64,000 nucleotides of DNA from Xenorhabdus lircayensis (GCF_016306625.1 NZ_JACOII010000011.1:62001-126000); one strand, 5' to 3'; shown: positions 8,656-19,621, counted from the first letter of the stretch. Notes: generated from the letters alone by a model not told the origin. Numbers and translations: made by a program.

Positions 8656-9078
8656 TTAATTATCGATTAATCTCTTGCTAAAAATAGCATTTTCCTGCCC
8701 CAAATAATCATATTCCATCTTTTCACACATACAAATCGTTGCATCATTTTCTTCTGGAACCAGAATCAAAATACTTGGACAGCCTCTTGCCAATAATTTC
8801 TTTTCCAGACGGGAAACCAAAGCATTGGCGATTCCCCTGCCCCTGAATTCAGGGTGAACGCCCAGATAATAAGCATGACCACGATGTCCATCATAGCCAC
8901 CCATCACTGTACCAACCACTTCCCCAGCAACTTCAGCAACCAAAAATAAATCAGCATCATGGGTTAGCTTACGCTCAATATCTATTTCTGGATCATCAAC
9001 AGAATTAATTAAATCACAGCGTTCCCAAAGTGTGATGACGGCTTCAAAGTCGTCTTGCCGAAATACCCGAATTTCCAT
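8656..9078 (-). CDS. ypeA: GNAT-family N-acetyltransferase YpeA
   Basis: A 140-residue acetyltransferase. The acetyl-CoA binding loop is [21 protein letters not shown] around residues 75-95, preceded by [24 protein letters not shown]. The start is ATG at 9078 (MEIRVFRQ), matching the family; the frame extends to 9126 but those residues are not conserved. The natural substrate is not known. Gene order yfeY, ypeA, hemF matches Escherichia except that amiA, normally between ypeA and hemF, is missing. Confidence 0.9.
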   Translation of the reverse strand: MEIRVFRQDDFEAVITLWERCDLINSVDDPEIDIERKLTHDADLFLVAEVAGEVVGTVMGGYDGHRGHAYYLGVHPEFRGRGIANALVSRLEKKLLARGCPSILILVPEENDATICMCEKMEYDYLGQENAIFSKRLIDN

Positions 9079-9212
9079 AGTTAGTAAGCCTATTTCATAA
9101 GCAATTGAATCAATGTTAATTATCACTGCTTTTATTTTGGAATCAATATGAAAATGCGTTTACTGATACTAACAGGTATACTGCTAATATTCATAAACTA
9201 ATCAAAATGTAA

Positions 9213-10127
<915 letters not shown>

Positions 10128-10137
10128 CAATTCAGCA

Positions 10138-10167
10138 CAGGAATATAAGATAACTTTTGTATTCCTG
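10138..10167 (+). terminator. Rho-independent terminator after hemF
   Basis: CAGGAATA stem with TATTCCTG, 14-base loop, followed by TTTTAT, 10 nt after the hemF stop. Confidence 0.8.
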
Positions 10168-10335
10168 TTTTATCTCCCCCTCCCTCACACATTTCAAACT
10201 ACATTTTTAAATCTATTGAGTATTTATCAGAGCACTGATAAAAAACTCCGTTACTTTTCATTAACAAAACTCTGCCATAAATAGTCAGTACTTACCCTAA
10301 TGACTCACTCAATAATTACAGTTAGTATTCAATCC

Positions 10336-10384
10336 GGGCCCGAAAAAACAAATACAACATCTAACAACAAAATAGGGTATTATC
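10336..10384 (+). promoter_or_regulatory. Conserved leader of the first M4 protease
   Basis: GGGCCC lies 49 bases before the ATG, followed by an A-rich segment with ACAACATCT and the ribosome region ATAGGGTATTATC. Very similar elements at similar spacing precede the second protease (GGGCCC at 11630, 51 bases before its ATG) and, in part, the third copy (ACAACA...GGGCATTATT). The shared block points to duplication with the control region. Confidence 0.45.
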
Positions 10385-11449
10385 ATGATCAATAATCAAA
10401 CTAACAAATACAGCCTAATACCTCCATTTATCTTGGAGCATATTTCTGATGATTGTGATGAATGTACTAATCAATATGTATTAAAAACATTAGATCATGT
10501 TTATCACTTAATGAACGCGCCTATTGGGGACGATATTTCTCAACAGGAGGATGCAACAGAATCAGATGATAAATTAAATCGCACTATCTATGATGCCAAA
10601 AATAGAGAAGAATTCCCGGGAGAAAAGCTCTCTCGAAGTGAAGGCATGTCTGAGGATACAGATATTTTTGTTAATGAAGCTTATGATTATCTTGGAAAGA
10701 CTCATGAGTTCTATAAAAAAGTTTTTGACCGTAATTCACTTGATAACGAAGGGATCAAGTTAGTTGCTACCGTACATTATGGTAAAAACTACCTGAATGC
10801 GTTTTGGTCTAGAAAACAAATGGTCTTCGGTGATGGAGATGGGAAATACTTCAATCGTTTTACCTCTGCTATCGATATTATCGCACATGAGTTAACTCAT
10901 GGCGTCATTGAAAGCGAGGCAAGTCTTGATTATGTTTATCAATCTGGTGCACTCAATGAATCCATCGCAGATGTATTTGGCATTATGGTAAAACAGTATG
11001 TCAATAATCAAAAAGCAAATGAATCAAATTGGTTATTAGGGCAAGGTTTATTAGGACCTAAATTTAATCCAGATAACAAACCTGATGTCGCTTTACGTAG
11101 CTTTATTAATCCAGGGAAGGCTTTTTCCGGAGATAAACAAGTTGGTCATATGGATCAATATGAGGAACTTCCTTTTACCGTAGATAATGGAGGAGTTCAT
11201 ATATTTTCAGGTATTCCTAACAGAGCCTTTTATTTAGTGGCAACTGAGTTAGGGGGCTATACCTGGGAGAGAGCAGGAAAAATATGGTACGAAACTTTGC
11301 TAGATGATCGTTTAGAGTCAGATGCAGATTTTGATGATTTTGCCAAACTAACGATTCAGAATGCTGAAAAATTATTTGGTAAACAAATTTCAGAAATTGT
11401 TAGTAACTGCTGGGAAAAAGTTGGTGTTCTACCTCCAACAAGTAATTAA
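10385..11449 (+). CDS. Protealysin-like M4 (thermolysin family) zinc metalloprotease, copy 1
   Basis: 354 residues. There is no signal peptide; instead a short propeptide of about 60 residues begins with the IPPFILE motif typical of protealysin-type precursors, followed by ILKTLDH-like sequence. The zinc site is HELTH (His168, Glu169, His172) with the third ligand Glu192 in GALNESIAD, and the catalytic His272 is in NGGVHIFSGIPN. All active-site residues are intact. Such enzymes (protealysin, Photorhabdus PrtS) self-process the propeptide and cleave host or cytoskeletal proteins; export is by an unknown route. The next gene is a close paralogue. Role in insect virulence is inference. Confidence 0.92.
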   Translation: MINNQTNKYSLIPPFILEHISDDCDECTNQYVLKTLDHVYHLMNAPIGDDISQQEDATESDDKLNRTIYDAKNREEFPGEKLSRSEGMSEDTDIFVNEAYDYLGKTHEFYKKVFDRNSLDNEGIKLVATVHYGKNYLNAFWSRKQMVFGDGDGKYFNRFTSAIDIIAHELTHGVIESEASLDYVYQSGALNESIADVFGIMVKQYVNNQKANESNWLLGQGLLGPKFNPDNKPDVALRSFINPGKAFSGDKQVGHMDQYEELPFTVDNGGVHIFSGIPNRAFYLVATELGGYTWERAGKIWYETLLDDRLESDADFDDFAKLTIQNAEKLFGKQISEIVSNCWEKVGVLPPTSN

Positions 11450-11515
11450 ATTAACATTAATACAATATCAATCAATGTTCAAAACAGTAACCTCAAGATA
11501 AACCTAAAAATAAAT

Positions 11516-11543
11516 AATAAAGGGTCATGGATAACCCTTTATT
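11516..11543 (+). terminator. Terminator after M4 protease copy 1
   Basis: AATAAAGGGT stem with ACCCTTTATT, 8-base loop, followed by an AT-rich stretch (ATATTTATAC). It separates the two protease genes into different transcripts. Confidence 0.7.
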
Positions 11544-11629
11544 ATATTTATACATTAATGTTATTAAGGCCAACAAAAAGTACTTTCCATTAGTAGCAAA
11601 TACCACCATTTAGATTAATAATTAATTAA

Positions 11630-11680
11630 GGGCCCTAGAAATAAAAAATATACACAACATCTAAAAAGCGGGGTATTATT
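11630..11680 (+). promoter_or_regulatory. Conserved leader of the second M4 protease
   Basis: GGGCCC 51 bases before the ATG, then an A-rich block, ACACAACATCT and GGGGTATTATT. It matches the leader of copy 1 in order and spacing. Confidence 0.45.
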
Positions 11681-12739
11681 ATGCGCAACTATCAAGCTAA
11701 ATTAAATAAATCTGGTATCATTCCGCCTTCTCTATTGGAATATGTCGTTAAAATTTGTGGTCAAAGTGATAAAGCGTATATACTAAAAACATTAGATCAT
11801 GTTTACAATCTAATGAATAGCCCTACTGAAATGGATAATTTAACGAATGAATACCAGCCAGGGTTTGATAATCAATTAAATCGAACTGTTTATGATGCTA
11901 AATATAAGGACCAATATCCAGGTAAAAAACTAATTTTAAGTGAAGAGATAACGACAAGCGATGATATAGCAGCCCATGAAGCCTATGATTATCTTGGAAA
12001 AACATATGAATTTTATAAGAAAATTTTTGGGCGTAACTCCATTGATAACCAAGGCCTTAAGTTAGTTGCTACCGTGCATTATCAGAATAACTATATGAAT
12101 GCATTTTGGGATAATAATCAAATGGTTTTTGGTGATGGTTATGCTCCCTACTTTAACAGCTTCACCTCCTGCATTGATATTACCGCACACGAGCTAACCC
12201 ATGGAGTCACTGAAAGTGAAGCAAAACTTGACTATGCCTACCAATCTGGTGCGCTGAATGAATCCGTCTCAGATGTATTCGGCATTATGGTAAAACAGTA
12301 CGTGAATAACCAAAGGGCCAACGAATCTGATTGGTTGATAGGTCAAGGAATATTTGGCCCCGCACTTAACCCAGACAATGATCCTAATATTGCTTTACGC
12401 TCATTCAAAAACCCAGGATACGCGAATTTGAAAGATAACCAAGTCGGCCATATGAAACAGTATCAAGACTTGTCCGTTAGAGATGATCAAGGTGGAGTTC
12501 ACAAATACTCAGGCATTCCCAATAAGGCATTCTATTTATTGGCAATAGAGTTGGGCGGTTATTCATGGGAGCAAGCGGGTAAAATCTGGTATGACACGTT
12601 ATTGGACAAACGTTTATCTCATAAAGCCAGCTTTAATGATTTTGCAGCGTTATCCATTGACAATGCAGAGAAATTATTTGGTAAGAAAATTTCAGATATT
12701 GTGACTCATTCATGGAATCAAGTAGGAGTTTTACTTTAA
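11681..12739 (+). CDS. Protealysin-like M4 zinc metalloprotease, copy 2
   Basis: 352 residues, clearly a paralogue of the gene 230 bp upstream along its whole length. It has no signal peptide. The propeptide carries IIPPSLLE and ILKTLDHVYNLM; the catalytic domain has HELTH (His170, Glu171, His174), Glu194 in GALNESVSD and the active-site histidine in GGVHKYSGIPNKAFY. All catalytic residues are present, so both copies should be active. Differences are concentrated in the propeptide-catalytic linker (about residues 48-65). A hairpin follows the stop. Confidence 0.92.
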   Translation: MRNYQAKLNKSGIIPPSLLEYVVKICGQSDKAYILKTLDHVYNLMNSPTEMDNLTNEYQPGFDNQLNRTVYDAKYKDQYPGKKLILSEEITTSDDIAAHEAYDYLGKTYEFYKKIFGRNSIDNQGLKLVATVHYQNNYMNAFWDNNQMVFGDGYAPYFNSFTSCIDITAHELTHGVTESEAKLDYAYQSGALNESVSDVFGIMVKQYVNNQRANESDWLIGQGIFGPALNPDNDPNIALRSFKNPGYANLKDNQVGHMKQYQDLSVRDDQGGVHKYSGIPNKAFYLLAIELGGYSWEQAGKIWYDTLLDKRLSHKASFNDFAALSIDNAEKLFGKKISDIVTHSWNQVGVLL

Positions 12740-12758
12740 GGATAGCAATACTTCTCTG

Positions 12759-12789
12759 ATAATCAAAGGCTAAGGAAGGCCTTGATTAT
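12759..12789 (+). terminator. Terminator after M4 protease copy 2
   Basis: Stem formed by ATAATCAAAGGC and GGCCTTGATTAT with one bulged A, followed by ATTTATATATTTT. Confidence 0.6.
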
Positions 12790-13019
12790 ATTTATATATT
12801 TTCATGCTGCCACTATTATCAGAACTAAAGCTTTAACTTTTCCAAGTTTACCCTTCGTCAATACCCTCCCACCTCTCCCATCAATCTAGTTATTTTGATT
12901 ATTAATATCACATCATAAAAAATTTACATTTTTAGTAGTGACTAACATGGTTAGTTTGACTAATATTTGGGTGAGGTAAAATATCCGTAAATACGACAAC
13001 ACATAAACAGGGCATTATT

Positions 13020-13238
13020 ATGAGTGACAATAGAGCAAGCAAGCAAAATATAATCCCGCCTCACTTACTGGAATGCATTGCAAAAAATTGTGATGAAAGT
13101 GACAAAAAATACATATTGAAAACATTAGATCACGTTAATAAACTAATGAAAAAATCAGTAAAAAAAGACGCATTAGATTCCGAAGATAAGTCCATGAATT
13201 ATGATAATAAAAAACTTACTGAACCAGAAAATAGCTAA
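13020..13238 (+). CDS. Orphan M4-protease propeptide (third paralogue without catalytic domain)
   Basis: A 72-residue frame with a clean start (AGGGCATTATT then ATG) that aligns only with the propeptides of the two upstream proteases: IIPPHLLE, DKKYILKTLDHVNKLM. After residue 50 it diverges, and YDNKKLTEPENS looks like a junction of the YDAK and GKKL positions of the paralogues followed by a stop. No HExxH domain is found downstream in any frame. It is either a truncated remnant or a retained stand-alone propeptide that could bind and inhibit the proteases in trans, as free propeptides of several protease families do. The preserved leader and uninterrupted frame favour expression. Confidence 0.6.
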   Translation: MSDNRASKQNIIPPHLLECIAKNCDESDKKYILKTLDHVNKLMKKSVKKDALDSEDKSMNYDNKKLTEPENS

Positions 13239-13494
13239 CCATTATCAGTAAAGTTAATTATTAGCGCTAGAGCTGTTACAAAAAATCAATCTAAGCAGCT
13301 GCTCTGGCGTTAATTACATGCTCTCTCAAAAAACCACTAATGATTTTTAAGATATTTCAACTAATTAAATCGACTATATTACTTAAACTTTTAAAATGAA
13401 ATTTTCATATAATTTTTTATGATAGCCAAAATACTATCACCCATAAAAATTTAATATGGTGATTTTTTAAAAATAGAAATAAACACACTTCATT
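13239..13494. other. Spacer between orphan propeptide gene and der
   Basis: No gene seen. It contains an imperfect inverted repeat (13261-13275 against 13297-13312, cores GCTAGAGC and GCTCTGGC) and a plus-strand hairpin with a T run at 13436-13468 that could end the propeptide transcript. No remnant of a protease catalytic domain was found. Confidence 0.5.
13436..13468 (+). terminator. Probable rightward terminator upstream of der 3' end
   Basis: ATCACCCATA pairs with TATGGTGAT with one bulged C; the plus strand continues with TTTTTT. It is the first good terminator after the orphan propeptide gene. Confidence 0.55.
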
Positions 13495-13522
13495 AATAAA
13501 GGGCTAAAAATAGCCCTTTATT
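13495..13522 (-). terminator. Rho-independent terminator after der
   Basis: Perfect 12-bp stem (AATAAAGGGCTA with its complement) and AAAA loop, directly after the der stop. Confidence 0.8.
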
Positions 13523-13539
13523 TCATCGTTTTTAAATAC

Positions 13540-15033
13540 TTAACGTTTTTTCAAATGCGCCATTAAACGTTTACGCTTACGAAGCTGGGTTGCCGTTAAC
13601 GTATTTTTCTTGTCTGCATAAGGGTTAGCCCCTTCTTTAAATTGGATGCGAATAGGTGTTCCCATCACTTTTAAAGAACGACGGAAATAATTCATCAAAT
13701 AACGCTTATAGGTATCAGGTAAGTTTGTCACCTGATTACCATGGATCACCACGATAGGCGGGTTATAGCCCCCGGCATGGGCGTATTTCATTTTAACCCT
13801 GCGGCCACGAATCATCGGCGGCTGGTGATCATCTTCAGCCATACGCATGATACGGGTCAGTAAGGAAGTGCTAACGCGGCGGGTCGCGCTGTCATAGGCT
13901 TCCAGAATTGACTCAAATAAATTGCCAACGCCGCTACCATGCAGTGCGGAAATAAAGTGAACACGGGCAAAATCAACAAAACCCAGGCGCAAATCCAGCA
14001 TATCCTTAACATGATCCCTATCTTCCTGACTCATGCCATCCCATTTATTGACTGCGATGACCAACGAACGACCACTGTTAAGAATAAAACCAAGCAGAGA
14101 GAGGTCTTGATCAGAAATACCTTCGCGAGCATCTACCACCAACAACACAACATTGGCATCTTCAATTGCCTGAAGCGTTTTGATAACGGAGAATTTTTCA
14201 ACGGTTTCAGTTACTTTACCGCGTTTACGGACACCCGCGGTATCAATCAAGATATATTCACGGCTATCACGTTCCATGGGAATATAAATGCTGTCACGAG
14301 TTGTGCCCGGCATATCATAAACCACAACACGTTCTTCACCCAGAATACGGTTGGTTAATGTGGATTTCCCTACATTTGGGCGGCCAACAATCGCAAGTTT
14401 CAGAGGCAAGGTAGTAAGATCAAACGCTTCCCCCTCTTCTTCCTGTTCAGCAGCAGCATCCAGCTCGGCCTGCTCCATCTCTGCCCAATAAGCCGCATTC
14501 GCCTCTTCGTCTGTTAATTCAACTTCTTCCTTCTCTTCTTTGTCGGAAAAAGGCAGTAACGCACGTTCAATCAGTTGTGTCACTCCACGACCGTGAGAAG
14601 CAGCAATGGAATAAATATCTCCTAACCCCAGCGAGTAGAATTCGGCAACGGAGGTTTCAATATCGATACCATCCGTCTTGTTTGCCACCAAAAAGGTCGC
14701 TTTTTCACGGCTGCGCAGATGTTTGGCAATCGCATGATCAGCCGGCATCAGCCCAGATCGGGCATCAACCATAAATAGAACAATATCAGCCTCTTCAATA
14801 GCCATCAGAGATTGCGTAGCCATATGCATTTCTACGCCATCCTCCGCACCATCAATACCTCCCGTATCAATGATGATGAACTCCTGCCCTTCTACCTCAG
14901 CCCGTCCATATTTACGATCACGGGTTAAGCCAGGGAAGTCCGCTACCAGCGCATCTCTGGTTCGGGTTAATCGGTTAAATAAGGTGGATTTTCCAACATT
15001 GGGACGCCCAACCAGCGCAACGACAGGTATCAT
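13540..15033 (-). CDS. der: Ribosome-assembly GTPase Der (EngA)
   Basis: A 497-residue protein with two tandem GTPase domains and a C-terminal KH-like domain. G1 motifs GRPNVGKS are at residues 9-16 and 217-224; DTGG (56-59) and DTAG (264-267) are the G3 motifs and NKTD/NKWD the G4 motifs. An acidic linker (about 165-205) joins the domains. Der acts in maturation of the 50S subunit and is essential in Escherichia. It follows bamB, but a terminator lies between them, so it probably has its own promoter in 15034-15145. Confidence 0.97.
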   Translation of the reverse strand: MIPVVALVGRPNVGKSTLFNRLTRTRDALVADFPGLTRDRKYGRAEVEGQEFIIIDTGGIDGAEDGVEMHMATQSLMAIEEADIVLFMVDARSGLMPADHAIAKHLRSREKATFLVANKTDGIDIETSVAEFYSLGLGDIYSIAASHGRGVTQLIERALLPFSDKEEKEEVELTDEEANAAYWAEMEQAELDAAAEQEEEGEAFDLTTLPLKLAIVGRPNVGKSTLTNRILGEERVVVYDMPGTTRDSIYIPMERDSREYILIDTAGVRKRGKVTETVEKFSVIKTLQAIEDANVVLLVVDAREGISDQDLSLLGFILNSGRSLVIAVNKWDGMSQEDRDHVKDMLDLRLGFVDFARVHFISALHGSGVGNLFESILEAYDSATRRVSTSLLTRIMRMAEDDHQPPMIRGRRVKMKYAHAGGYNPPIVVIHGNQVTNLPDTYKRYLMNYFRRSLKVMGTPIRIQFKEGANPYADKKNTLTATQLRKRKRLMAHLKKR

Positions 15034-15145
15034 TTGTTTGATGCCTCATAACTAAATTTAAATCGATATCCTGCTGAAAGTGATCCATTCAATGTTGTTC
15101 ATCACAGCAATGTTGTTCACCACAACAAGATACTAAAAAGACGAA

Positions 15146-15177
15146 ACGGCCCCTGTTACTGTCAGCACAGGAGCCGT
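15146..15177 (-). terminator. Rho-independent terminator after bamB
   Basis: ACGGCTCCTGT pairs with ACAGGGGCCGT on the minus strand with one mismatch; the minus strand then reads TTTCGTCTTTTT. Confidence 0.8.
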
Positions 15178-15233
15178 ATAGTTTTGTGTTATTCCGTATA
15201 GCATTACATATAACGTTAAAACACGTTCTGGAA

Positions 15234-16406
15234 TTAGCGGGTATACAGGTAAACCGTCCCGTCCTTCGCTTGTACCATCAGTTTATCGCTGGCAACAACT
15301 GGGCGACTCAATAGGCCAGAACCATCAACCTTATGTTGAGCCACAAATTTGCCATCAGCCATATTCAACCAATGCAGATAACCTTCACCATCACCAACAA
15401 CCAGATAACCGTTATACATCTCCGGTGCAGTCAGGTTACGGTGCAAGAGATCACTTTGTGCCCACAATGTGATCCCATCGCTCTTGCGCAAGGATAGAAT
15501 ACGGTCATCTTGATCAACAATAAAAATATTGTCGTCAGTCACAACCATATCATTCACCGAACCCAGATCACGTTTCCAGATGATCTGCCCCGAACGCATA
15601 TCCATTGCCACTAAATTACCGTTATAAGCAATGGCGTAAATAACATTGTCAGAAATAACCGGAGTCATATCAATGTCATTCAAGCGATCAATTTCGGTAG
15701 AACCCGTCACCTGAGAAATGCGTTGTTGCCAAATTAACTGGCCTTGAGAAAGCAGGACAGCACTGATACGGCCGTTATCACCACCTACAACTGCTGCCCC
15801 ATAAGCCACAGCAGGAGCGGATTCGCCACGAACTGACAATGGCGGTGTGTCCATATTGACTGACCAAGCGACATTACCATCAGTTTCGTTCAATGCCTGT
15901 AGCATACCATTGCCAGTATGAATCAAAACAAGGCCATCACTCACCACAGGGCGTGACAACGCTTCGCCAGCAACTGTTGATTCCCATTCAACTTTACCGT
16001 TCGATGTATCCAGTGCGAGGACTTTTGCCTTTTCTGTACCAACATAGAGACGATCACCAGATACGGTCAGACCACCAGAAAGCAGTGCCGGCAGACGAGA
16101 TGACAGAAGACCTGCTTTTTCCGACAAATCCGTTGCCCACAACTCCTTACCGCTGTCTATATCAAACGCTTTGACAACACCATTACGATCAGCAACATAA
16201 GCCGTTGACCCTTGCCAAGCTGGTGACAAGTGAGAGTAATAGTGTCCAACGCCGCTCCCAACGGATTTATCCCAAACAACACGCGGGTTGAATTGATTTT
16301 CAACCTCCGGCAACGGTGACATTGTTACCGTATCCTGTTCGCTGGAACAGCCAGCCAGCAGAACAGAAGCAACCAGCCCAACCAAGAGTGTTTTTCGCAG
16401 TTGCAT
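15234..16406 (-). CDS. bamB: Outer-membrane assembly lipoprotein BamB
   Basis: A 390-residue lipoprotein of the BAM complex, which folds beta-barrel proteins into the outer membrane. The signal peptide ends in the lipobox LLAGC with the lipidated Cys20. The rest is an eight-bladed propeller with repeats such as VKAFDIDSGKELW, VLALDTSNGKVEW and LVAMDMRSGQIIW. It is preceded by yfgM (15 nt gap) in the hisS-yfgM-bamB operon. Confidence 0.97.
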   Translation of the reverse strand: MQLRKTLLVGLVASVLLAGCSSEQDTVTMSPLPEVENQFNPRVVWDKSVGSGVGHYYSHLSPAWQGSTAYVADRNGVVKAFDIDSGKELWATDLSEKAGLLSSRLPALLSGGLTVSGDRLYVGTEKAKVLALDTSNGKVEWESTVAGEALSRPVVSDGLVLIHTGNGMLQALNETDGNVAWSVNMDTPPLSVRGESAPAVAYGAAVVGGDNGRISAVLLSQGQLIWQQRISQVTGSTEIDRLNDIDMTPVISDNVIYAIAYNGNLVAMDMRSGQIIWKRDLGSVNDMVVTDDNIFIVDQDDRILSLRKSDGITLWAQSDLLHRNLTAPEMYNGYLVVGDGEGYLHWLNMADGKFVAQHKVDGSGLLSRPVVASDKLMVQAKDGTVYLYTR

Positions 16407-16421
16407 TAGAAGTTGGCTCCC

Positions 16422-17042
16422 TTAGTTGGAGATATTATTAAGTTTAATTTTAATGAAATCTTTCATTACCTGAGGGCCATCAGACTCAAGCCCCTTGGAA
16501 TATGCTGCACGAGCACCGGCAATATCGCCTTTTTTCACCAGAATATCCCCACGGATGTCTTCAGCAGCAACCAGCCAACCTTTGCCTTTGACCAGCTCCA
16601 ACGTTTTCAATGCAGCGTCCGTTTTATCTTCCGCTAATTGAACCCGAGCCAGACGAAGGTTAGTTAGAGATTGCATATCTTCATCTTTGGCTTTGCCCGT
16701 AGCCACTAGCAAATTTTTCTCTGCCTGAGCCAGATCATTCTGCCCGATAGTATGTTTTGCTAGTTCCAGTTCGGCCATAACACCGTAGATGTTATTCGTT
16801 TCATTAGCGAACTTTTCTACGGCAACAACGCTTTCTTTCGACCCCGACGCCAGCGATTTGTTCAATTCCTCAAATGCGGCTGCTGTCTCATGCAATTGGT
16901 TTGTCTGATGAGTCTGCCAGTAACGCCAGCCAATCAGTGCGCCAATGCCCAATACTAAACCAACGGCAAGGTATTTACCGTTGGTGATGAAAAAACGCTT
17001 TATAGCGTCAACTTGTTCAGTTTCAGTGGTATAGACTTGCAC
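16422..17042 (-). CDS. yfgM: Membrane-anchored TPR protein YfgM
   Basis: 206 residues, identical in length to the Escherichia protein. A single helix near residues 23-42 (YLAVGLVLGIGALIGWRYW) anchors it in the inner membrane with a periplasmic TPR-like C-terminus. YfgM associates with PpiD and the SecYEG translocon and affects periplasmic chaperone traffic. It lies between hisS (13 nt gap) and bamB, the usual order. Confidence 0.95.
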   Translation of the reverse strand: MQVYTTETEQVDAIKRFFITNGKYLAVGLVLGIGALIGWRYWQTHQTNQLHETAAAFEELNKSLASGSKESVVAVEKFANETNNIYGVMAELELAKHTIGQNDLAQAEKNLLVATGKAKDEDMQSLTNLRLARVQLAEDKTDAALKTLELVKGKGWLVAAEDIRGDILVKKGDIAGARAAYSKGLESDGPQVMKDFIKIKLNNISN

Positions 17043-17055
17043 AGAGTCTCTCTCC

Positions 17056-18333
17056 TTAGCCTAACAGTTCGCTCAAACGCGCTGCGACCGTTTGTTGTTG
17101 CAACGTTTCTTGTTCGCCGTTACGTAAATCTTTCACTGTGATATTGCCAGCTTGAATTTCATCTTCTCCAAGGATCAGGGCAATTTTGGCACCATGCTTA
17201 CCCGCACGAGCCAATTGTTTCTTAAAGTTACCGCCGCCATGATTGGTCATCAGACGCAGTTCCGGCAGTTGATCACGGATTTTCTCTGCCAGTATTAATG
17301 CTGCCTGCTGGCTACCTTCACCAAAGGAGGAAAGATAAACATCGGCTACTGTCAGATCGGCAACAAAGTCAGGATTGACTTCCTGCACTAACAAAACCAT
17401 ACGTTCCATGCCCATGGCAAAACCAACTGCTGGTGTTGCTTTTCCGCCTAATTGCTCAACCAGACCGTCGTAACGACCGCCCGCACAGATCGTTCCCTGC
17501 GCGCCCAATGCAGATGTTACCCATTCAAAGACAGTACGGTTGTAGTAATCAAGACCGCGAACCAGACGCTGGTTGATACGGTATTTGATACCCGCGCTAT
17601 CAAGTAGCTGACACAATCCATCAAAGTGTTCTTTTGATTCGGCATCAAGATAATCAAACAGTGCCGGGGCATCATTAAGAAGTTGCTGAATTTCAGGATT
17701 TTTGGAATCCAATACACGCAGCGGGTTGGTGTACATGCGGCGCAGGCAGTCTTCATCCAGCGTCTCTTTATGCTGTTCAAGGAACTCGACCAGTGCTTCA
17801 CGGTAATTTGCACGGGCTTCCAGTGAACCAATCGAGTTTAATTCAAGCGTAACGTGGTCAGCAATGCCCAATTCACGCCACCAACGTGCAGTCATTAAAA
17901 TGACTTCAGCATCAATATCCGGCCCTTGCAGACCAAACACTTCTGCTCCCAACTGATGGAATTGACGGTAACGGCCTTTTTGTGGGCGTTCATAACGGAA
18001 CATAGGCCCGATGTACCATAAACGCTGTTCCTGATTGTACAGCAGACCATGCTGAATACCGGCACGGACACATCCTGCGGTATTTTCTGGGCGCAGGGTC
18101 AAGCTTTCCCCATTGCGGTCGTCAAAAGTGTACATTTCTTTTTCGACAACATCGGTCACTTCCCCAATTGCACGTTTGAATAACGGGGTCTGCTCTACAA
18201 TCGGTGTCCGAATTTCGCTGAAACCATAACCTGATAGCACACGCTTCACCGTAGATTCAACTCGTTGCCAGATGGCCGTTTCAGCAGGAAGGCAATCATT
18301 CATGCCACGAATAGCTGGGATATTTTTTGTCAC
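17056..18333 (-). CDS. hisS: Histidyl-tRNA synthetase
   Basis: A 425-residue class II synthetase that charges tRNA-His. It begins with the family sequence [14 protein letters not shown], has motif 2 [19 protein letters not shown], the histidine-specific [15 protein letters not shown] and a motif 3 region FAMGMERM. The C-terminal anticodon domain is complete. It is the first gene of the hisS-yfgM-bamB transcript; a terminator after ispG (18464-18489) lies upstream. Confidence 0.98.
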   Translation of the reverse strand: MTKNIPAIRGMNDCLPAETAIWQRVESTVKRVLSGYGFSEIRTPIVEQTPLFKRAIGEVTDVVEKEMYTFDDRNGESLTLRPENTAGCVRAGIQHGLLYNQEQRLWYIGPMFRYERPQKGRYRQFHQLGAEVFGLQGPDIDAEVILMTARWWRELGIADHVTLELNSIGSLEARANYREALVEFLEQHKETLDEDCLRRMYTNPLRVLDSKNPEIQQLLNDAPALFDYLDAESKEHFDGLCQLLDSAGIKYRINQRLVRGLDYYNRTVFEWVTSALGAQGTICAGGRYDGLVEQLGGKATPAVGFAMGMERMVLLVQEVNPDFVADLTVADVYLSSFGEGSQQAALILAEKIRDQLPELRLMTNHGGGNFKKQLARAGKHGAKIALILGEDEIQAGNITVKDLRNGEQETLQQQTVAARLSELLG

Positions 18334-18463
18334 GTTTTATCTCTTATTAATATTTCTACAATGACGTCGATTATAAAAGCGAATACTTGCAAGGTTCAAT
18401 CAGCAAACAAAACTATAGCTATATACACATATCTACCCAATAAATACCAAGATAAAAAGCATA

Positions 18464-18489
18464 GCAGGCTCATGATAACATGAGCCTGC
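18464..18489 (-). terminator. Rho-independent terminator after ispG
   Basis: Perfect 11-bp stem GCAGGCTCATG and complement around a 4-base loop; the minus strand continues TATGCTTTTTATC. It separates ispG from hisS. Confidence 0.85.
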
Positions 18490-18499
18490 ATCAGACATA

Positions 18500-19621
18500 T
18501 TACTCATCAAGCTGATTGACGCTAATCCGGTTATTAGCATCGAGGATCGCCGCCTTGGCTCGGATCTTCGCTTCAAGCTGATCAATCATATCTTTATTGT
18601 CAAGGCGTTCTTTCTGACGAATACCATCTTCATAAAAGCCGCTTTTCGTTTTCGCACCCGTTATGCCGAGCGTTGAGGCTTCTGCTTCTCCTGGGCCATT
18701 TACGACGCAACCTATGATAGAAACATCCATCGGAGTGATTAAGTCTTCAAGACGCTGTTCAAGTGCATTGACCGTACCGATGACGTCAAATTCCTGGCGC
18801 GAACACGTCGGACAAGCAATGAAGTTAATGCCCCTCGAACGAATACGCAATGCTTTCAGGATATCAAAGCCGACTTTAACCTCTTCCACCGGATCCGCAG
18901 CCAAAGAGATGCGCAACGTATCGCCAATCCCTTCTGACAACAAAATACCAAGACCAATTGAAGATTTCACTGCCCCAGCGCGGGCACCACCTGCTTCGGT
19001 AATTCCCAGATGCAGTGGTTGATCAATTTTTTGCGCTAATAAACGGTAAGCGCCAACAGCCAAGAAAACGTCAGATGCCTTGACGCTTACCTTGAACTGG
19101 TCAAAGTTTAGACGATCAAGAATATCCACATGACGCATCGCTGATTCAACTAACGCTTCTGGTGTTGGTTCACCATATTTTTCCTGTAGATCTTTTTCCA
19201 GTGATCCACCATTGACCCCGATGCGAATTGGAATGTTATTGTGGCGAGCACAATCCACTACCAGGCGGATACGTTCCTCGTTACCAATATTACCGGGATT
19301 AATGCGCAGACAATCAACACCGTATTCCGCTACCTTCAATGCGATGCGGTAATCGAAATGAATATCGGCAATAAGAGGAACATTGACTTGCTGTTTGATG
19401 GATTTAAACGCTTCTGCCGCATCCATGGTTGGAACAGAAACACGAACGATATCAACACCTACTCGCTCTAATGCCCTGATTTGATTGACCGTCGCCTCAA
19501 CATCAGTTGTTCGTGTGTTAGTCATTGATTGCACCGCGATGGGTGCGCCATCCCCTATCGGCACATTACCGACATAAATACGTGTTGATTTACGTCTTTT
19601 TATCGGTGATTCATTATGCAT
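18500..19621 (-). CDS. ispG: 4-hydroxy-3-methylbut-2-en-1-yl diphosphate synthase (GcpE)
   Basis: A 373-residue iron-sulfur enzyme of the MEP isoprenoid pathway that converts methylerythritol cyclodiphosphate to HMBPP. The [4Fe-4S] ligands are Cys270, Cys273 (CPTC), Cys305 and Glu312 ([11 protein letters not shown]), as in Escherichia. The TIM-barrel start reads [18 protein letters not shown]. It follows rodZ after 66 nt. Its cluster would be supplied by the Isc proteins encoded further along in this window. Confidence 0.98.
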   Translation of the reverse strand: MHNESPIKRRKSTRIYVGNVPIGDGAPIAVQSMTNTRTTDVEATVNQIRALERVGVDIVRVSVPTMDAAEAFKSIKQQVNVPLIADIHFDYRIALKVAEYGVDCLRINPGNIGNEERIRLVVDCARHNNIPIRIGVNGGSLEKDLQEKYGEPTPEALVESAMRHVDILDRLNFDQFKVSVKASDVFLAVGAYRLLAQKIDQPLHLGITEAGGARAGAVKSSIGLGILLSEGIGDTLRISLAADPVEEVKVGFDILKALRIRSRGINFIACPTCSRQEFDVIGTVNALEQRLEDLITPMDVSIIGCVVNGPGEAEASTLGITGAKTKSGFYEDGIRQKERLDNKDMIDQLEAKIRAKAAILDANNRISVNQLDE

